Made by a program: the position numbers and the translations under genes
In this document: piece by piece, positions 12,429 to 27,319 of the stretch
Numbering within the stretch: the stretch's first letter is position 1
Layout: every line of letters begins with the position of its first letter
Origin: Mya arenaria
Lineage: Eukaryota; Mollusca; Bivalvia; Myida; Myidae
Assembly: GCF_026914265.1 (NCBI RefSeq)
Contig: NC_069124.1
Coordinates: 13,413,088 to 13,477,087 of the forward strand
DNA: 64,000 nt
Direction of reading: 5' to 3'
The notes under the pieces: generated by a model
The model's database searches: none
Seen by the model: only the letters and a program-made list of their open reading frames with translations
Told to the model about the DNA's origin: nothing

Positions 12429-12924
12429 AGCTAATATAGATAGCTCTAATATAAGCTTATATATAACAGTGCATTTAACTCACCCACAGCATATAATGAC
12501 AAAAAGAGTTGAACAAATTGATAGAGCGAACTACAAAGGAATTCATAACGATTATTAGAAACAGTTCCTGAATATATTATACTCTATTCCAAGTTAAAAC
12601 CGTCCAAAGTTATTCCTTCATTTAAAAACATTAACGCTTCGTAAAGTACCATTACCCAAGTAGGAATTGATATATTTGCGGAACGGAGCAAAATGAAACC
12701 AAATGTATAAGATTACATGTTTACCTCCATGCATTATCTCATTTTGTATAAAATGTGAGTCAAACAAAATCACTTTTTATATAATAATTTTGAAGAATCA
12801 TCACCAACGATTTAACAATGTAACACCGGTATGTTATACGACCTACGTGTACATCATACATTTCAAAAAACATGTACAAACTGGATTGGTATCCTATGTT
12901 ACTTTTCCTACCTACGCAAAATAT

Positions 12925-13133
12925 TAAATGATTGGTGAATGCTTAAAGATTTATTGTGGTTTACAATAGTCTCAGAAGGTAGAAATAACGTGTGTTATGC
13001 TCCTTTCTTTCAAATTAAACTAGGTATCTTTCATAAGAACCATTGTTTTCGGCATTTATCCATCCTTTTTGGAATATTTAAACAATATTAGTACTTGTGG
13101 TAAATTTTATTTGGGTTAAGAGTGCATCTTTAA
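12925..13133 (-). mobile_element. MITE family 2, copy 1 (inverted)
   Basis: Read on the minus strand it begins TTAAAGATGCACTCTTA and carries, in the same order as the copy at 18295-18510, CAAAAAGGA, then a TTTAATTTGAAAGAAA block, then a TATTTCTACC block, then CCACA-TAAATCTTTA. The two copies are clearly related but diverged by substitutions and small indels. There is no coding capacity. Confidence 0.7.
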
Positions 13134-16100
13134 GTTTGTTATTGCTGCATGCTGTACATTTGCATTTTAATGGAAGCTACTGTACTTTTGTTTCATGCAA
13201 AAAATATTGGTATGTTTTTTTTATTTGTTTAGTATAATTCAACTACATCCTGCTGATATTTGCATAACAAGTGTAAAGAATTTATCTAAGTGGTTAAAGT
13301 ATTTAGTAATCGAAACTCCGTTGCAATTGAAAGTGTGCTCTTTGGTTCTTGATAATTTTATGTACGTTCTTAACATATTTTTATATGAGTATCTTGATGT
13401 TCACTTATGTTCATAAGGAAGCTATTAAGAATTAATAAAGGTTATAAACTTTAGGGACTTTTTATGTTAATAGACAACAGAAACAACTTCAAGTGAGTGT
13501 TTTTAGCATCATTTTTACCATTCTCGTATATTCTAGCACATAATAGTGAAAAATGATTACGAAGGCAATTGTGTTACATAGTAAGCAAACAAAAAACAAG
13601 TTCATCTTGTGTGGCACTTGTAGTAAATACATTATCTTCTCAGTCTTAAGAGTTGAACGGACTTTAAAGATGCACACATAAAACATGATAAAATCAAGTT
13701 CAGTATTACTCATGCTATTGTTAAGTGAACTAGACATGAATACATTACGTTTTGACTCAGCCTAATGTTCATTCAAGTACTTGAAACAGTCAAAATAGCA
13801 ACAAAAAGACAGACCCCCTCCCCCCCCCCCCCCCCCCCCCCTCTAAAGAAAACAACAACCTGCAAGTATTTTCGTACATGAAATCTTAAAGGACATCTAT
13901 CCTGTCGTTCGGTTATATTCCAGGTTGATACGAATTTTTGTGTCTACAAAATAGGTACACATGTATATGCTGACGGCTCTACATTGAAATCTTACTGTAC
14001 AATCATAACAGAACTAGACTTTCCGGAGAGTAATCGGTAAAAGATGAATGATAGTTCACTGTCTTGTAAAGGTTACACACCACCATTGTTATTCCCTATA
14101 TAATTCAATGTAAAATTATAATTTTCAGACAACATTTAAAGGCATTTCGAGCGAATGCAGGCTATGATAACCACATATATTCTTAAAGTATAAGCTTTAA
14201 ATTACCTTTTAAGCCAATAAAAAAGGGGGGTCAAGTTATTCCTAAGAAAAATCACTCCACTTGAAAAACAAACTCTAAAAATTGCAACGTCCGCCATGAC
14301 AGATCTTCCAAAATGACCTTTCAACTATAGGGCAGCGGTTAATGCTTTAATCTCTACTCTAAATGATAAATCAATCAAGAATAGATACTTAAGATGTAAA
14401 AGTTTCAGGAATAATGATAGTTTTGATTTACAGTGTATTGAGCATGTGAAAACATGTCTATCAATCATAAGAACATTTATTTTTTTTTGCGAATTTTCCA
14501 CACAACGGAAGTACATAATTATGACGTAATGGTGACGTCATTCCTATAAAGAACTAATCTTAATTATATTTAATTCGTGAAAGGCGAATGATATTTCAAT
14601 TCGTTTTCATATGTTTAATCATGATCGATATTTGCTCTGCTGTTTTGACAGGGCGCACATGGTCAACCGTATAATACGTAAATATACCCTGGTTTGTTAT
14701 TGTTGAGCTGTTTATTTAAAACGAAATGGTAATGATAGCCCCCGTATAATTATTTAAGCTGAGAACACACGTATTTCAACATGCATCTTTCCAGCTCGGA
14801 GCACATAATATTAATAAGTGTGTGGAAGAATTATAATTGCTATGAAATATAGTTTAGTGGGCCATGTTATAAAATAAAAACTTGATCTCAGAACTGTAAG
14901 CGAATGAACTGAGGTTATAATTAATTTACTAGCTAATAGTTAATCAAGGTGTCGTTTCCTCGGTTTTTATTTTATTTTTTTATCGATTAACATGTCTAAG
15001 AAGGATGTTCGCGACATCATCTATTAGCTGCGGACTGCCAGGCGCGTTTGGTTCAAAACTGCCACCCCGGTAACTGGAACAAAGTCCTCGTGTGTAACGA
15101 TGAGCACCATGAACGCGTCGCCTGTCAGGCACGTGGCTCAGTCGTCAGGAGCACCGACAAGCGCCGCCACATTCAGTGACCCATTATACAGCGACAGACT
15201 ACCCAAGAAAAATCGGACGTGCAGGCCGGCAATAGCCAGAGCCCGGAGTTGACCAAGCCCTGCGTGAATTGGGCACATTGTGATCAAGGTATAATCCCGT
15301 TAGTTTAGAACGTTAAGAGGAGGATGCAACAATGTATTTTTCGACCAGCATACATGGCCATTTAGGAGACTCAGTGTTGCCTTCCATTTAATCTGATTAC
15401 TTTTTTGGCAGATACGTATATCGATTTAAGTTAATAAAAAGACCTAGGTAGACCTAAGATGATGTGAAAGAATTATCAATAACTTTGGGGTGACAATTAT
15501 TTCTGAGATAATAAAGTATTTTAAAGTGCTGGTAGATAATATTTGCAAACTCCTACCTGGTACCAGAATTATGTACTAGCATTCTTTTCCAAAATTAACC
15601 TGGCGTTATTCCAAAAATCACATTACCGTATTCAACTCCAAAAGGCGCCTGAACTGCTTCTGTGAAAAATAAAGAAAGGAAGGTGCTTCTTGGCCCTTGA
15701 TATTTCGACAAACACCAATCGATCCATCGCCAGAGGGCGTCCATTTGATAGACGATGGCAAAGAGTTATTCAACCTAATTTGTCAACTGGTATCAGGAAC
15801 GCGCTTGGTTACAATAACTTTTCCTGACATATAAGATCCACATTCAATCTTCTTAGTGGAATAATGCCTATCATATTGAAAGTTGCCATTTCGGGTGCAT
15901 TAGACGGGGCTCCCTTTGTGCTGCCGCCCCAAATTTGTTCTTTAGGGAGTTCTGCTCAGATTATCTCGCACCACATTGGCGTTTGACAGCAACTTTTTAA
16001 ACAAAACTTTCATTTGCTATTATAAATTGCGTTTCAAACATTGCTTTTCCTTGACGGAACCCATTTACATTTGCTAAAAAATGGATACTTGTTATTTGAT

Positions 16101-17863
16101 TCTTATTTGAATACTTACTTCCTGAGCTGAATTAAATTGTATTTAGTGCTGCATTTAGTGAATGCAGTGCAATAATTGCTGGCTTACTTTTAAAACCTAA
16201 GTTTTGCGGTGGTACGATAAAGAATGGCAAGGTGACCAATAAATCTTTAATCCGATCAAAAATTTGGAGCATTTTTTAAAATTCATATATAGTCAAGTGG
16301 ACCCAAAATTAATATTTTGGGCTGTGGCCGCTTGGGTCAGTTAAAGCTGTGCAGTGCCAAATTGGGTCCAGAAATATATATACATGCAAAGAGAATCTCG
16401 CCGTTTCAATGTAAATGAACGTAAATAAATATAATGAATTATCCAGTTCTATTCTTCATTTAAGTTGTCATTGTTTTATAAACGACTTCTGAAACCCAGC
16501 GTCAAATCAGGGCCTAAGAGGTGTCACTACCTGGACTCAATGTGTAACATGGCCATACTGTTAAGAAAGCATTTCTTATATAAACAGTATGGTGACAAGA
16601 GTAAATTGGTATTAGTAAATTTAGTTGATAATAAACAATCAATTTCAATGAAATGAAATAAAGCGCTGCCCTGCTGTTGCCAATTTTCATGTTTTGTATA
16701 GTCTGTTTTATCGATAAGTATTGTGGTGATAATCATGCTGTTACAATGAACATATATTGTCATAAATCTCACCGAGTTATTTTATTTACACTCGTTTGCT
16801 GTTTTTCCTGACGTGGGTCTTCCCCAAATAGTCATATAAGATGCAAAGATGTTTAAATTATTCTCTTCCTCATCTCGGAGAGAATGACAGAGAAGAGCGC
16901 GAGAGTGAGTAAAATTTCAGTGTCGAGTTTAAAGACTTCAAATACGGTATTTTTATGGAAAAGAGATTATTTTTGTTTTGATATGTTCTCAATAAAATGC
17001 AAAACGTTTTAATGGAAATTAACAATGGCTTTCTTCAACTAATCTGCATCGTAAACAATTGAACGGAAACACGTTTGTTTGTGTTTTCTTCTGGTTTTTT
17101 TATTCTTTCATTTATCTAAAGGAAGAAGGAAAGGTAGCAAATGTGTATCGATGTCGTGGATTTTCCTATGTGCTCCGTCGATCATTTGGTAAGTTATAAA
17201 ACATCACTTCTTATTGTTTTTTAAATACCTTATTAAAGGGGAAAAAATGCAGTGAAATATCTGAAGCTATCCCCGCCGCTAGAAATAAAATATACTAAAC
17301 GACCAGTTGGTATATCATTGGTTCTGTTTAGAAATGTTGTAATGCATTTGTTTACCTCGGAACCGTTAAGGACGCTATCCTCCTTAATATTTCTATTTTT
17401 GGAAGGACTCGAAAACACTCTTTGGTATGCCTTCAAAGACAAAATATAGATGTTGTTGTTTGTTTTATTTGCCTTTAAAAACTTTTATACATGCCAGTAC
17501 ATTTGAAATCAAATTAATTTTGTTTTTTTAAATGTAAAAAAGCTGACATCCTACCTTTTATACTTGACTTGTAGGACTGCATACTGGCTGAACAGTTTCC
17601 TTCTCACAGGTCCGTATTATTATTTTAGAATCCCAATTCTGTACGATTTAGTTTTCTTTTTGTTTTGAGTTCATATTAACGCATGACATTTCATAACAGT
17701 TATTGAACAAAATTAAAATTCGAAAATTTTAGCCACTATTTAAGTTTTTACAAGTGATATTTATATTAATTATAAACTTCTTCATACAGTACCAAGACAT
17801 TGTTTTGCTTAAGCAACTGTTTTTATCATCAATTTTAAGAATTACTCGCACTTGCATATACAG
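13134..17863. other. Upstream/intergenic DNA before the modular ectodomain gene
   Basis: No supported exon. It holds a poly-C tract (13814-13841), a GC-rich patch at about 15010-15290 that stands out against the AT-rich flanks, and at about 17230-17450 a repeat-like segment open on both strands. The 5' exons of the gene starting at 17864 (signal peptide, initiation codon) should lie here or further left, but I could not identify them. Confidence 0.5.
13814..13841. repeat. Poly-C tract
   Basis: A near-uninterrupted run of C of about 28 bases, seen directly. Tracts of this kind are prone to assembly length error. Confidence 0.9.
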
Positions 17864-18079
17864 ATAGCTGTACATATGACCAATATGACGACTGTCCTGC
17901 CTGGGGAAGCTGTACAGCAGAGTGTGGAGGGGGAATTAGGTCAAGGACATGTAAATCGTGTTTTTGGAAATTGGAAAAGGATTTTACTGAATACTGCAAC
18001 AGGTTCTGTTACAATGGATACAACTTTTCTGGTGGCAAATGTCAGTGTTCAGACTGGCGAAATGGACGGTGCTGTGAAA
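17864..18079 (+). CDS. Exon 1 in window: thrombospondin type 1 module
   Basis: Borders are TACAG/ and /GTAAGT, with phase 1 at both ends. The peptide DDCPAWGSCTAECGGGIRSR carries the W-x-x-C-x-x-x-C-G-G-G-x-x-x-R core of a TSP1 domain. It is followed by more Cys (CKSCFWKL, YCNRFC, CQCSDWRNGRCCE), giving an unusually Cys-dense 72-residue module. An alternative frame is also open over this exon but has no domain signature. Confidence 0.85.
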
Positions 18080-21000
18080 GTAAGTGATTATTGATATAAT
18101 TTTATATCTATAACAAGTATAATTACACTAAGAATACTATATAAAAAAGCTTAAATAGTTTTGTCCTGTTAAAGCAAAGAAGTATTGAACTGTCATTAAT
18201 TTCGTACTATACAATACGACTGAACATATTTGGTCATATGTCCTTCAACCTTACACCGACTAACCTACATGGCCTTAAGTTTATTATTTTATCATTAAAG
18301 ATGCACTCTTATTCTCAAATATAATACCAAAATACCAAAATTAATAAACTTGTTTTAATTTATCAAAAAGGACAAATAAACGTTTTTATGAAGGATACCG
18401 AGTTTAATTTGAAAGAATTTGAAAGAAATGAGCATAAAATGAGCATAAAACACTGTATTTCTACCTCATGAGAATATAGTAGACCACAGTAAATCTTTAT
18501 TTTCCATAAATGTATTATTTCGTAAGTTGTTAAAGGTATACAAGTCAAAATTGATGTTTGTTATACATGTGTATCCATGGATTTTGAAAAAGAGTGTCAT
18601 TTTAACTGTTAGTTTATTTCTTTATTATATTAAATGAAAAACAATCTAAATACATTGAACACTGTCTTTCTCCTTGAACCATATTTATCAATATATTATA
18701 AAGTGATTCATTACACAGACTGCAACTTAAATTACAACATTCCGCACTGTCCCAAAAACAAACTTCAATGCGGTGGTAAACCAGATGGGATCCGATGCGA
18801 ATTGTGCAATGATCCATACTACGCTGCTGGCTATGGCAACGGATGTCGTGGTGAGATTTAAAAAATTCTTTGAAAATAAGTATGCTACAAACTGAACTTA
18901 ATTTTGTGTTTAAAATGCTGTTTTGTTTTGCCTCTAATAACAATTGTTGCATATTAAGTGTTAAATGTTATCCATAAAATGTAATTCTTTATTAGATAGA
19001 TATATTCATGTTTATTTCGGCATATAATGCATATGTATGGTAAAAATATACATAGTTTGAATGAACTTAACTGCATAACTATACAACACATGGTATATCA
19101 CAATAGAATACTACCAATACATGTATTTTATCTTTATCATTTGTATTATAAAAACATCACAAGATAATATCACAAATGCACCATGTCACACACACATTTA
19201 CCAGGGACACGAAAAAATACATATCTTATCTTGTCTTTAATGGTTCAAATAATGCAGACATAGTTAAACATGTTTACATCTCATAAAAAAATAAATATAT
19301 TGGTAAGCAGCTTATCCTAAAAATGTATGCGTATAAATAGGCTAGATACTACTGCCGAAATACATATTTTTACTGCAATTGTAAAACCATTTAGGGTGTA
19401 TATAATTTTAACATCAACTAAGTAATGACTCTATAAACTCCATCCCAGATATGCAAAAGATTTAGACCCATGCAATTTCACCTTGGGATTGAAAAACATA
19501 ATTCATATCTGAATCTTGTATTTTAAGAATGAAACATATCCGGTGTTCAAATATGCTCTGCAATAAACTGAGTAGCAACACCGTTCTTAATTCGAAAAAC
19601 AGGACACAATGAAAACTGCTCAACACCTTCCTGGAAGCCACTGCAAAGAGCAGAAATGATAAACACTGTGTTCTAGCTTTAAGATTAATCGAATCAATTT
19701 ACTTTGCGTTATTTGCAGTTGATCGTTTATTTTATGGTCAAAACTATAGTACCAAACTGAACAGGCTGTAGAGAAATTCTAACTGTGCCATAACAAGGTA
19801 TGCTCAGTTGTTTGTTTTGAGCTTCTTCCGTGTCTGTTATGGTTTACATATTTCGGTAAGCCTGTCGGATCGGTGAGCTTGTAGACCAATACTAAGCTGG
19901 GAATGGTTTAACATAGGACCATGCAACCTCAGTCGTACGTTTCCCTTGACCCTTGATTACATATAAGTAGTTCAAAGGTTAACGTTACGGTAGAAAGTCT
20001 ACTGAAAAACTTCCAACTTCTAAACATAAAACCTGCAGATGATCTTTTTTTAATGCAAGGTATCGGTCCGCTGTACTGGGGTCAAAATTTGTGTTAACTG
20101 TGTAAATATTGATACGTAATTGGGGTTATAATGTTTGACAAACATCTCCTGTTAGTGTGCTTGTTCGTGTAACCATGGTGGTTAATCATTCCCTTAAGGT
20201 TGTTTTGTTTTATAATTTTAAAATGAGTCGTCCAACTATTATATGTCATTAAATGAACCTGTAGCGAATATATAACCCTGATCAAATTTTTGTTTCGACA
20301 AAGTTAGCTAAAATGTGTATTAGTTGGTCCATATTTATCTAATAAGTATTACTAAATATTAATTCATTATATGAGCAAAGAAGACTAAGACTAACATGTT
20401 GACAGGTTATTCATGTTTGATACGATAGGTTGGTGTTTATTACAGTTTCCCACACGGGTAGCAAGAACTAGTATTTTATGCAAGTCAAACTCTCTTTCAC
20501 GACAGTCTGTTCGTTAACCTCCACGAGCATTCACTCACTCATGGTTATTTGTAGGATAATATATTGTTGGCAATGGCTGTTGGTAAATTAATGTCAAAGT
20601 GAGAGGAATAATTTAACGAGGGTTTCATATGGTTTTAAGCTGTGTGGTGTAAAACAGTAGCCTAAAATATGTAATGTCTTGATTTCTATTTGACTCATTT
20701 GACTATATTTAAATATTGTTTCACAGAACGGGTTAAGATTAAAAAAAGAAAGGTTGTAACAACAGAACCATATCAACTCACTGTCAAAATAGTTCACATT
20801 GAGCTCAACCCTAACGCGCGAAGTGACGTAGTTTTCATATAAGCCGTTCAGAATTTTAACGTAAACAACTATGTGAGCAACATCGTTGTTAACTTGGGAA
20901 AGGGAAATGCTTTAAGGTGTGTCAATATATGTCAGTAAAAAGCACATCTGAAACAGCTGTCTCAATCGTTGTTAGAAATACTGTATATCACAAGTGTGTC

Positions 21001-24000
21001 CTTGGAACTTCTAGAACAGTAAGGACTGAGAGATTAATGACGATTAGGTAAACATCGTTGTTAACTTGAAAATAATCCTGATCAATAAGCTCTATGTGCA
21101 CTTAGTGCAACAATAAGCCAAACACCATTGTAATATAATGCATAATACAGAGCCCGTATTGCAAGATATGGTTATTTATTATAGCAGGCCATTCCCTATC
21201 ATTTTCCATATCCGAGACAAAAACATCAGCATACTGAAAGCCATTCCGAAAAATGTTCATTTGTGTTTGTATCATTTTAATACTTTAATTTTGTGTGCTG
21301 CTTATCTTCTTCTACTTGGGTAATCTGAGCCAATGTTATGGTTACGTATAAGTCACTGAAATCATGGAAATATGGGTAAACATGCTTCGGTGACGTTCAA
21401 CACACAGATAATTAAGAAATATGAATTGAAATACTTCAGTTCCGTTTTAGTCCGGAAATCTAATAAGTCTGGGCGGAATGCTTCGATTACGTATTTGTTA
21501 TGGAAATCTGAACCGAAATGCTCCGGTTACGTATTTTTCCGGAAATCTAAGAAACCTTGGCCAAATTGTTTCGGTTATGTATTAGTCCGAACATCTAAAA
21601 AATCTGGGCCAAAATGTTGCAGTTATGTATAATTCCAGAATCTGAGAAATCTGGTCGAAATGCTGCGATGACGTATAAGTTCGAAAATCTGACAAAACTG
21701 GCCTAGTGATGCGTTCATGTATTGTTCCAGAAATTTGAAAAATCTAAGCAAAGAAATTACGGAAATTCAAGAAACTGGCCAAAAAAACTGCGGTTATTTA
21801 TAAGTCCGGAAGGCAAATCTCAGGCAAAATGCTGCGGTTACATTTAAGTCACGAAAAACGGAGATACCGAAGCCGAAAAGAAACGGTTATGTACTAGTCG
21901 AATATTAATAATGGCACCCAAAAACAAATAATGAAATTGTTGTTCATTCTTTTCTTAGTTATATTGCTTATTATAGCTATGAGATTGGTTCAAGGTCATC
22001 TTTATATTATGCATAACATGAAAGTCTGCGTGTAATTACAGTCTTATCAGTTAAAAGAAGTTCAAGACATTTCAAAACATTCGGATGAGGCCTAACTCAT
22101 CGGTTTGTTGATAGCAAAGTCTAGTGTAATTAAGTTGTAAGCAGGTCCCCCTGAATTTCCCTGTCTGTCAGATATGTCAGGCAGTAAAAAGGTTGACATG
22201 TGCACTGGCCTCCGTTTCCTTCGATGTATTACTGGGACTGTATGTGCATGTCGGACCATATTTAGCACGAACTAGAAAACATCCTAGTACAGTGTTAAAC
22301 ATGCAGTATGGAAAACCGAAATATCAAAACTCAGTCTTATGGGCTTGCGTTTCAAAAAATCTTCCAAATATTAATCAAATAACCCTTAGCATGGAAGGCA
22401 ACATATACAAATATTTCATCAACAGTAGCTTTATACGCATTTGTATTGAAAGGAAATCAATTTATATTGAACAATCAGCATTAATACTGACGCACTTTGG
22501 AACGTTTTGAATAGTTTCATGAAAAACTGACGGCCTATCACACCACTAAGGAGTAGATACACCCGAAGGAAAATGGACTGATGGAAGAGAGCTTAAATTC
22601 AGTGTTTTAACAAACTCCATTTTAATTTATATTTTCAAACATATCATATCATAGGTCGGAAATATAACCAGACTTTCTACCGTCGGAAAAATAAATATTA
22701 GCACTTAAAGGTTTTAAAGAAGATGAGTGTATATTTATTTAAGGATTCCCCTTTAAACATTTTTAACGAAATGTTTTAAAATACAATTTCCTAAATGGGA
22801 CAAATTTAAGTTGCTTTAACAGGCCATATTGACTATTCAAGTAGGGAATTTTCTTATTCTGCATTGAATGTTAAACGTTCTTAGTTATATCTAAGATGTT
22901 ATAGACAACTTACCCTAACATCGTAATCGTTTAAACGTGCATAAAACATTTATCTTTTCGATGCATTCTTAAATGTATACCATTTCTGATTACATTGTTG
23001 TATTAAAGATCTTTTACATTTCGCTAATTCTAATACGATACGAATTATAATAGAATGAACTCAATGAATTATTCTGAATTAAATTCACTATGCAGTATGT
23101 ATCAGTATTCGCTTAAGACGTAATTAAAACCTTTAGTTATCAACTAGACTTATTTAAAAGAAGGAATAATCTTTTAAACAATGTCTTATATTTTCATATT
23201 CAAGTGTGCCCATCATCCATTCACCAATGTAAATACCGACGTTGCAGAAGTAGAAACAACGTCTATTGCAAGAAATGCTACGAGGACAACATTATATTCA
23301 AACGTTACAACAATGACAAGGAATGTCAGCGTAAGTTATTGTACATAATAAGTTTTTACAGATGATTATTGTTTAACCTTTTATAAACATTTTTTGGACA
23401 TTACGATCAGAGATTTACACGTACATTGTATACATAAAATGTTATTTAATTTCAAACATTAAATCAGTTCGCCTATACAAATAGGAATGTGCTCTTGGAA
23501 CAACCACTTTTGTTGGCCTGGACGCTGTGGCACAAACGAACTCACCAAAGACTGCCAATGTGCATCTGGGTTCAGAAAAGTTGAAATTCTCGGTCGCGAA
23601 ATCCATTCAGGAGAAACCTCATGTCAGCCAACACAAAAGCCATTTATCGAAACTTGTAACACTGAAGTGATAGGCCCAATCGGTGAAAAGAAGGATGCAA
23701 AGAGCTCTACGTCAACTAAGTGTTCGTATTTGCAAGATATGTATGGGAACTTTCAGCCGTCTCATATAAACTTCAAAATGGTTGCTAGCTACCACATCAC
23801 TTTACCTGCAAAATATAGCAAACCAAGATTTATTTATGAATCACGCTTTGGAATAACAGATACAGCAATCTATATCAAAAGGCAAACAGTATCAGGTATG
23901 AACATAATTTCAGACTGTCATAATAATAACAGCTTAAAAAAATGTGTTTATTATTAAATGTCGAATCAATACACTTTTTATGGCAGTTTGCCTGGTTTAT

Positions 24001-27000
24001 TGATATTTCTTGTATTAAATAATGCATACTAAGCCGTCGGTTAGCTAAAGTTGAACGTGGATGGTGAACAAAGGGAGTGTTTAATACGCAATATGCTTCA
24101 AAATGCGGACACATGCAAACTGATAATTTATTTCATTTTTAACGTTCAACAGATTTTTACGCCCCAAACACGTTTCGTGAAGTTTGTATCGAACGGCCCC
24201 GAATATAACGAAACTGTGTTGTAACGAGACTATGTATATAACGACAACTTTTCTCGGCCCGTTTTTTTTTTTTTTTGAACGAAAATATAAATGTAACGAA
24301 AACATCTTTTTGTCCAGTTTTCTTTTTTTCGATATTTACTTAAAGGTTTACGGTTAAAGCTCCGGTTATAACGAAAACTCAGATATCGAGATTATTTCTT
24401 CAACCCACCGTGAACTAAGACCAAACAGAGAGTTTGCTGATAGCGAACCAAGATTATTGTTGCAAATATAATAGTCATCTTATAGCATTCAAAAATAATC
24501 ATTTTCATAGTCCCTTGATTTTAAATGTGCGTTCAAACAAATGCCATATTTGGAAACAAAAACAAAATCCCATATATATTGTACAATTAGCATGTACTGG
24601 TATTTACTACCCAATATCATAACAATGTTTCCGTTTGACATTTATATATTTAGTAAGATAAAACGTGCATTTGTAAATGTATTGGTTTAGATCAACTAAA
24701 AACTCTTGCTGCAAGTTCCAAAAATGATAACGACTTGCTAGAGCATAACAGCATGTGCTCATACCTCTATACACGTATCGAATATAGGAGTTCTATTGTT
24801 TGCAGCATTGTTAAAGCTATATTCAAATAAACTTATAAATTAACAAATAAAAACCTTAGTCTGATGACAGAACAAAACAACTATTTGATTTTCGTGAAAC
24901 ATCCTTTCGACTCTTGACAAGTATATCCATATACGGATATAACTTAATGCCTCAAGGATTTCATTATAAGCCGAGTTTACTATTCAATTCTTAACCTTTA
25001 ATTTGAAGGTCTATTTCGGTCATTTTATTCAAATGGCTCATTTGGCATTAGCACATGTTCATTTAAAAACAAACTTTAAGGTTGTGTGTTGTGTAGTATA
25101 TCGTTTATTATATACTTTTTTTGTTTTTAAAGGAAGTTTTACAACATTGACTACACACAAACAATTTACAGACTATCATCAAAGTCAAATGGTTGAAGAA
25201 ACAAGACATCACGAGGGAAAAATTATCTCCGATATTTCAAGAAAAGTTTTGAATGGCGAAGCGTTAGTATTGTTTCTGTTTATTTAGTTCTTTACATTCT
25301 CAATCAAATGGAATTCCATTTATGGCCATCTCTAAACTTTGGTGAACCGTACTTGTATAGAATTATACGAACGCATATTGCATGATTCATAAAGGACTGA
25401 AACCAATGAACGATATGCATTTATTTTAAAATATTACCATTTTTATTTTAAATTATAGATTGTGTTTGACGTATGAAGCTAAAGGCGGTGGATTTCTGAA
25501 GGCTCAAAATGTAAAACATACTATTCTCAATGCTGTACCGTTTAAAAAACAAACGACAGAACGAACAATCTGCTACCGTTATGATAGCCAACCACCCGAA
25601 CACTGTTCAAAACTATTGACATGTGGCTCAGAGCCTCTCCAAGTTGACAAGCGGATAACACGTTCAACACTCCATCACATTGAGTTCAACGGTTGGGTCG
25701 ATCCCGTCCCTCGTTTGGGAGCATCGCGCACCGCATCAAAAATTGAGAGCTATGAAGTTCGAGTAAACGAGGTCATGCCATCGAACGGGACACTAAAAGT
25801 AGATTACACATACAACGTTATACCCAGTACAATTGTGAACCACACAGTCAAAAGCATGGATATAAATCTGACTGCAAACGCCCCAAGGCTTTATTGTATT
25901 ACACTAGAGGTTAAGGATGTTGCAGACAATGTTAGGCAGTGTCGTCGTTTTGTTCTCTTTGATAACACTTCGTCCATTAAAATTTGGAATGAACACCCAT
26001 TCAGATTTACATCTGCTTCGCCTGGTACAAATTACACGTGGCAAACTCATCACAACGATGTCTGCCTCAGCTGGAAAGATTACTTTTACAACAATTTCTA
26101 CATTTATAATGAACTTCTGAATCCTATTGAGCCCCTCTCGCATGTACTCATTACTGGCTCATACGATCAAATAACTGGAGAATTACCTGTTTCCGGGACA
26201 TCAAATGTATATGGTATAATTGCATATAATGTTTCGTGGAGGCTAAACCATGGCTCATTTTCTGAAGAAAAACCTGTACCCTCTTTCAATAATCAATCGA
26301 TTTGTAAGAATTTGAATGTTAAAGACGGCGATACATACACAGTGAACGTGAAGGCTATTGATATAGTTGGGAATACTCTCAGCGATAGCCGAACTGTATT
26401 CATTGATCGGTCAGCGCCACATCTAAACAACGTTTCGCTTGAGAAAGATGGGTACGAGGTGTTGTTTGTACATAAGAGCTCGGACCTGTCCGATATGAAA
26501 ATGACATTTGATGCATTTGATCCACATAGTGGCCTATCTAACATATATTGGACGTTTGGAATAGCCGACACAATGACTGAGTTATTAAATGAGCATCTTG
26601 GTGTTAGGACCACAAATGTAAGCACATAACTGGTTGTAAACAACTATTTATTTCACTTGTGTGTTGCGTATTTTAATGAAGTGAGATAATAAACGCCCTG
26701 TATCGTTTCAGAATTCATGTTCATCAACACTGTGCTACTGCCCGGATATTGGTGACTGTGCGTTCTTCAGAAACACATTGCCACTTTATAAACTACAGGT
26801 TTATGCTGCAAATATGGGACATCATTACAAAAAATATTATTTTACCATCAAAGTAACAAACATGGCTGGGCTTTCAACAACGGAACACATTAACTTTCTT
26901 GTTCATGATTCGCTTCCTTCAGAAGGTGTTGTTTACGAAGGTGAGTAAAACCCTGTTAATGCAAATATGTGTGTATATATACAGGTTTTTTTTCTAAAAA

Positions 27001-27205
27001 TAGGTTATTTAACATTGTTCTGTACCATACGAATATATATTTGGACGACTAGCGGCTTGTCCAATATGACTTTCCAAATGTGTTCAATTCCTAATGTATT
27101 TCGTATTATACTGAACAATGCTAAATGACTTTTTATTCTATACCTATAAATATACTCCCAAATATAATCTGTATTGTACATAAAAATAATGATAATAATC
27201 TTAAA

Positions 27206-27258
<53 letters not shown>

Positions 27259-27271
27259 TAAAGATTATACT

Positions 27272-27319
<48 letters not shown>

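Noticed and set aside
17138-17196. Possible first exon of the ectodomain gene before GTAAGTT
   Set aside because: The short peptide MCIDVVDFPMCSVDHL is not a signal peptide and its phase with the TSP1 exon could not be justified.
22193-22510. 105-codon plus-strand frame in an intron
   Set aside because: No splice support, no domain, and composition like the surrounding AT-rich DNA.
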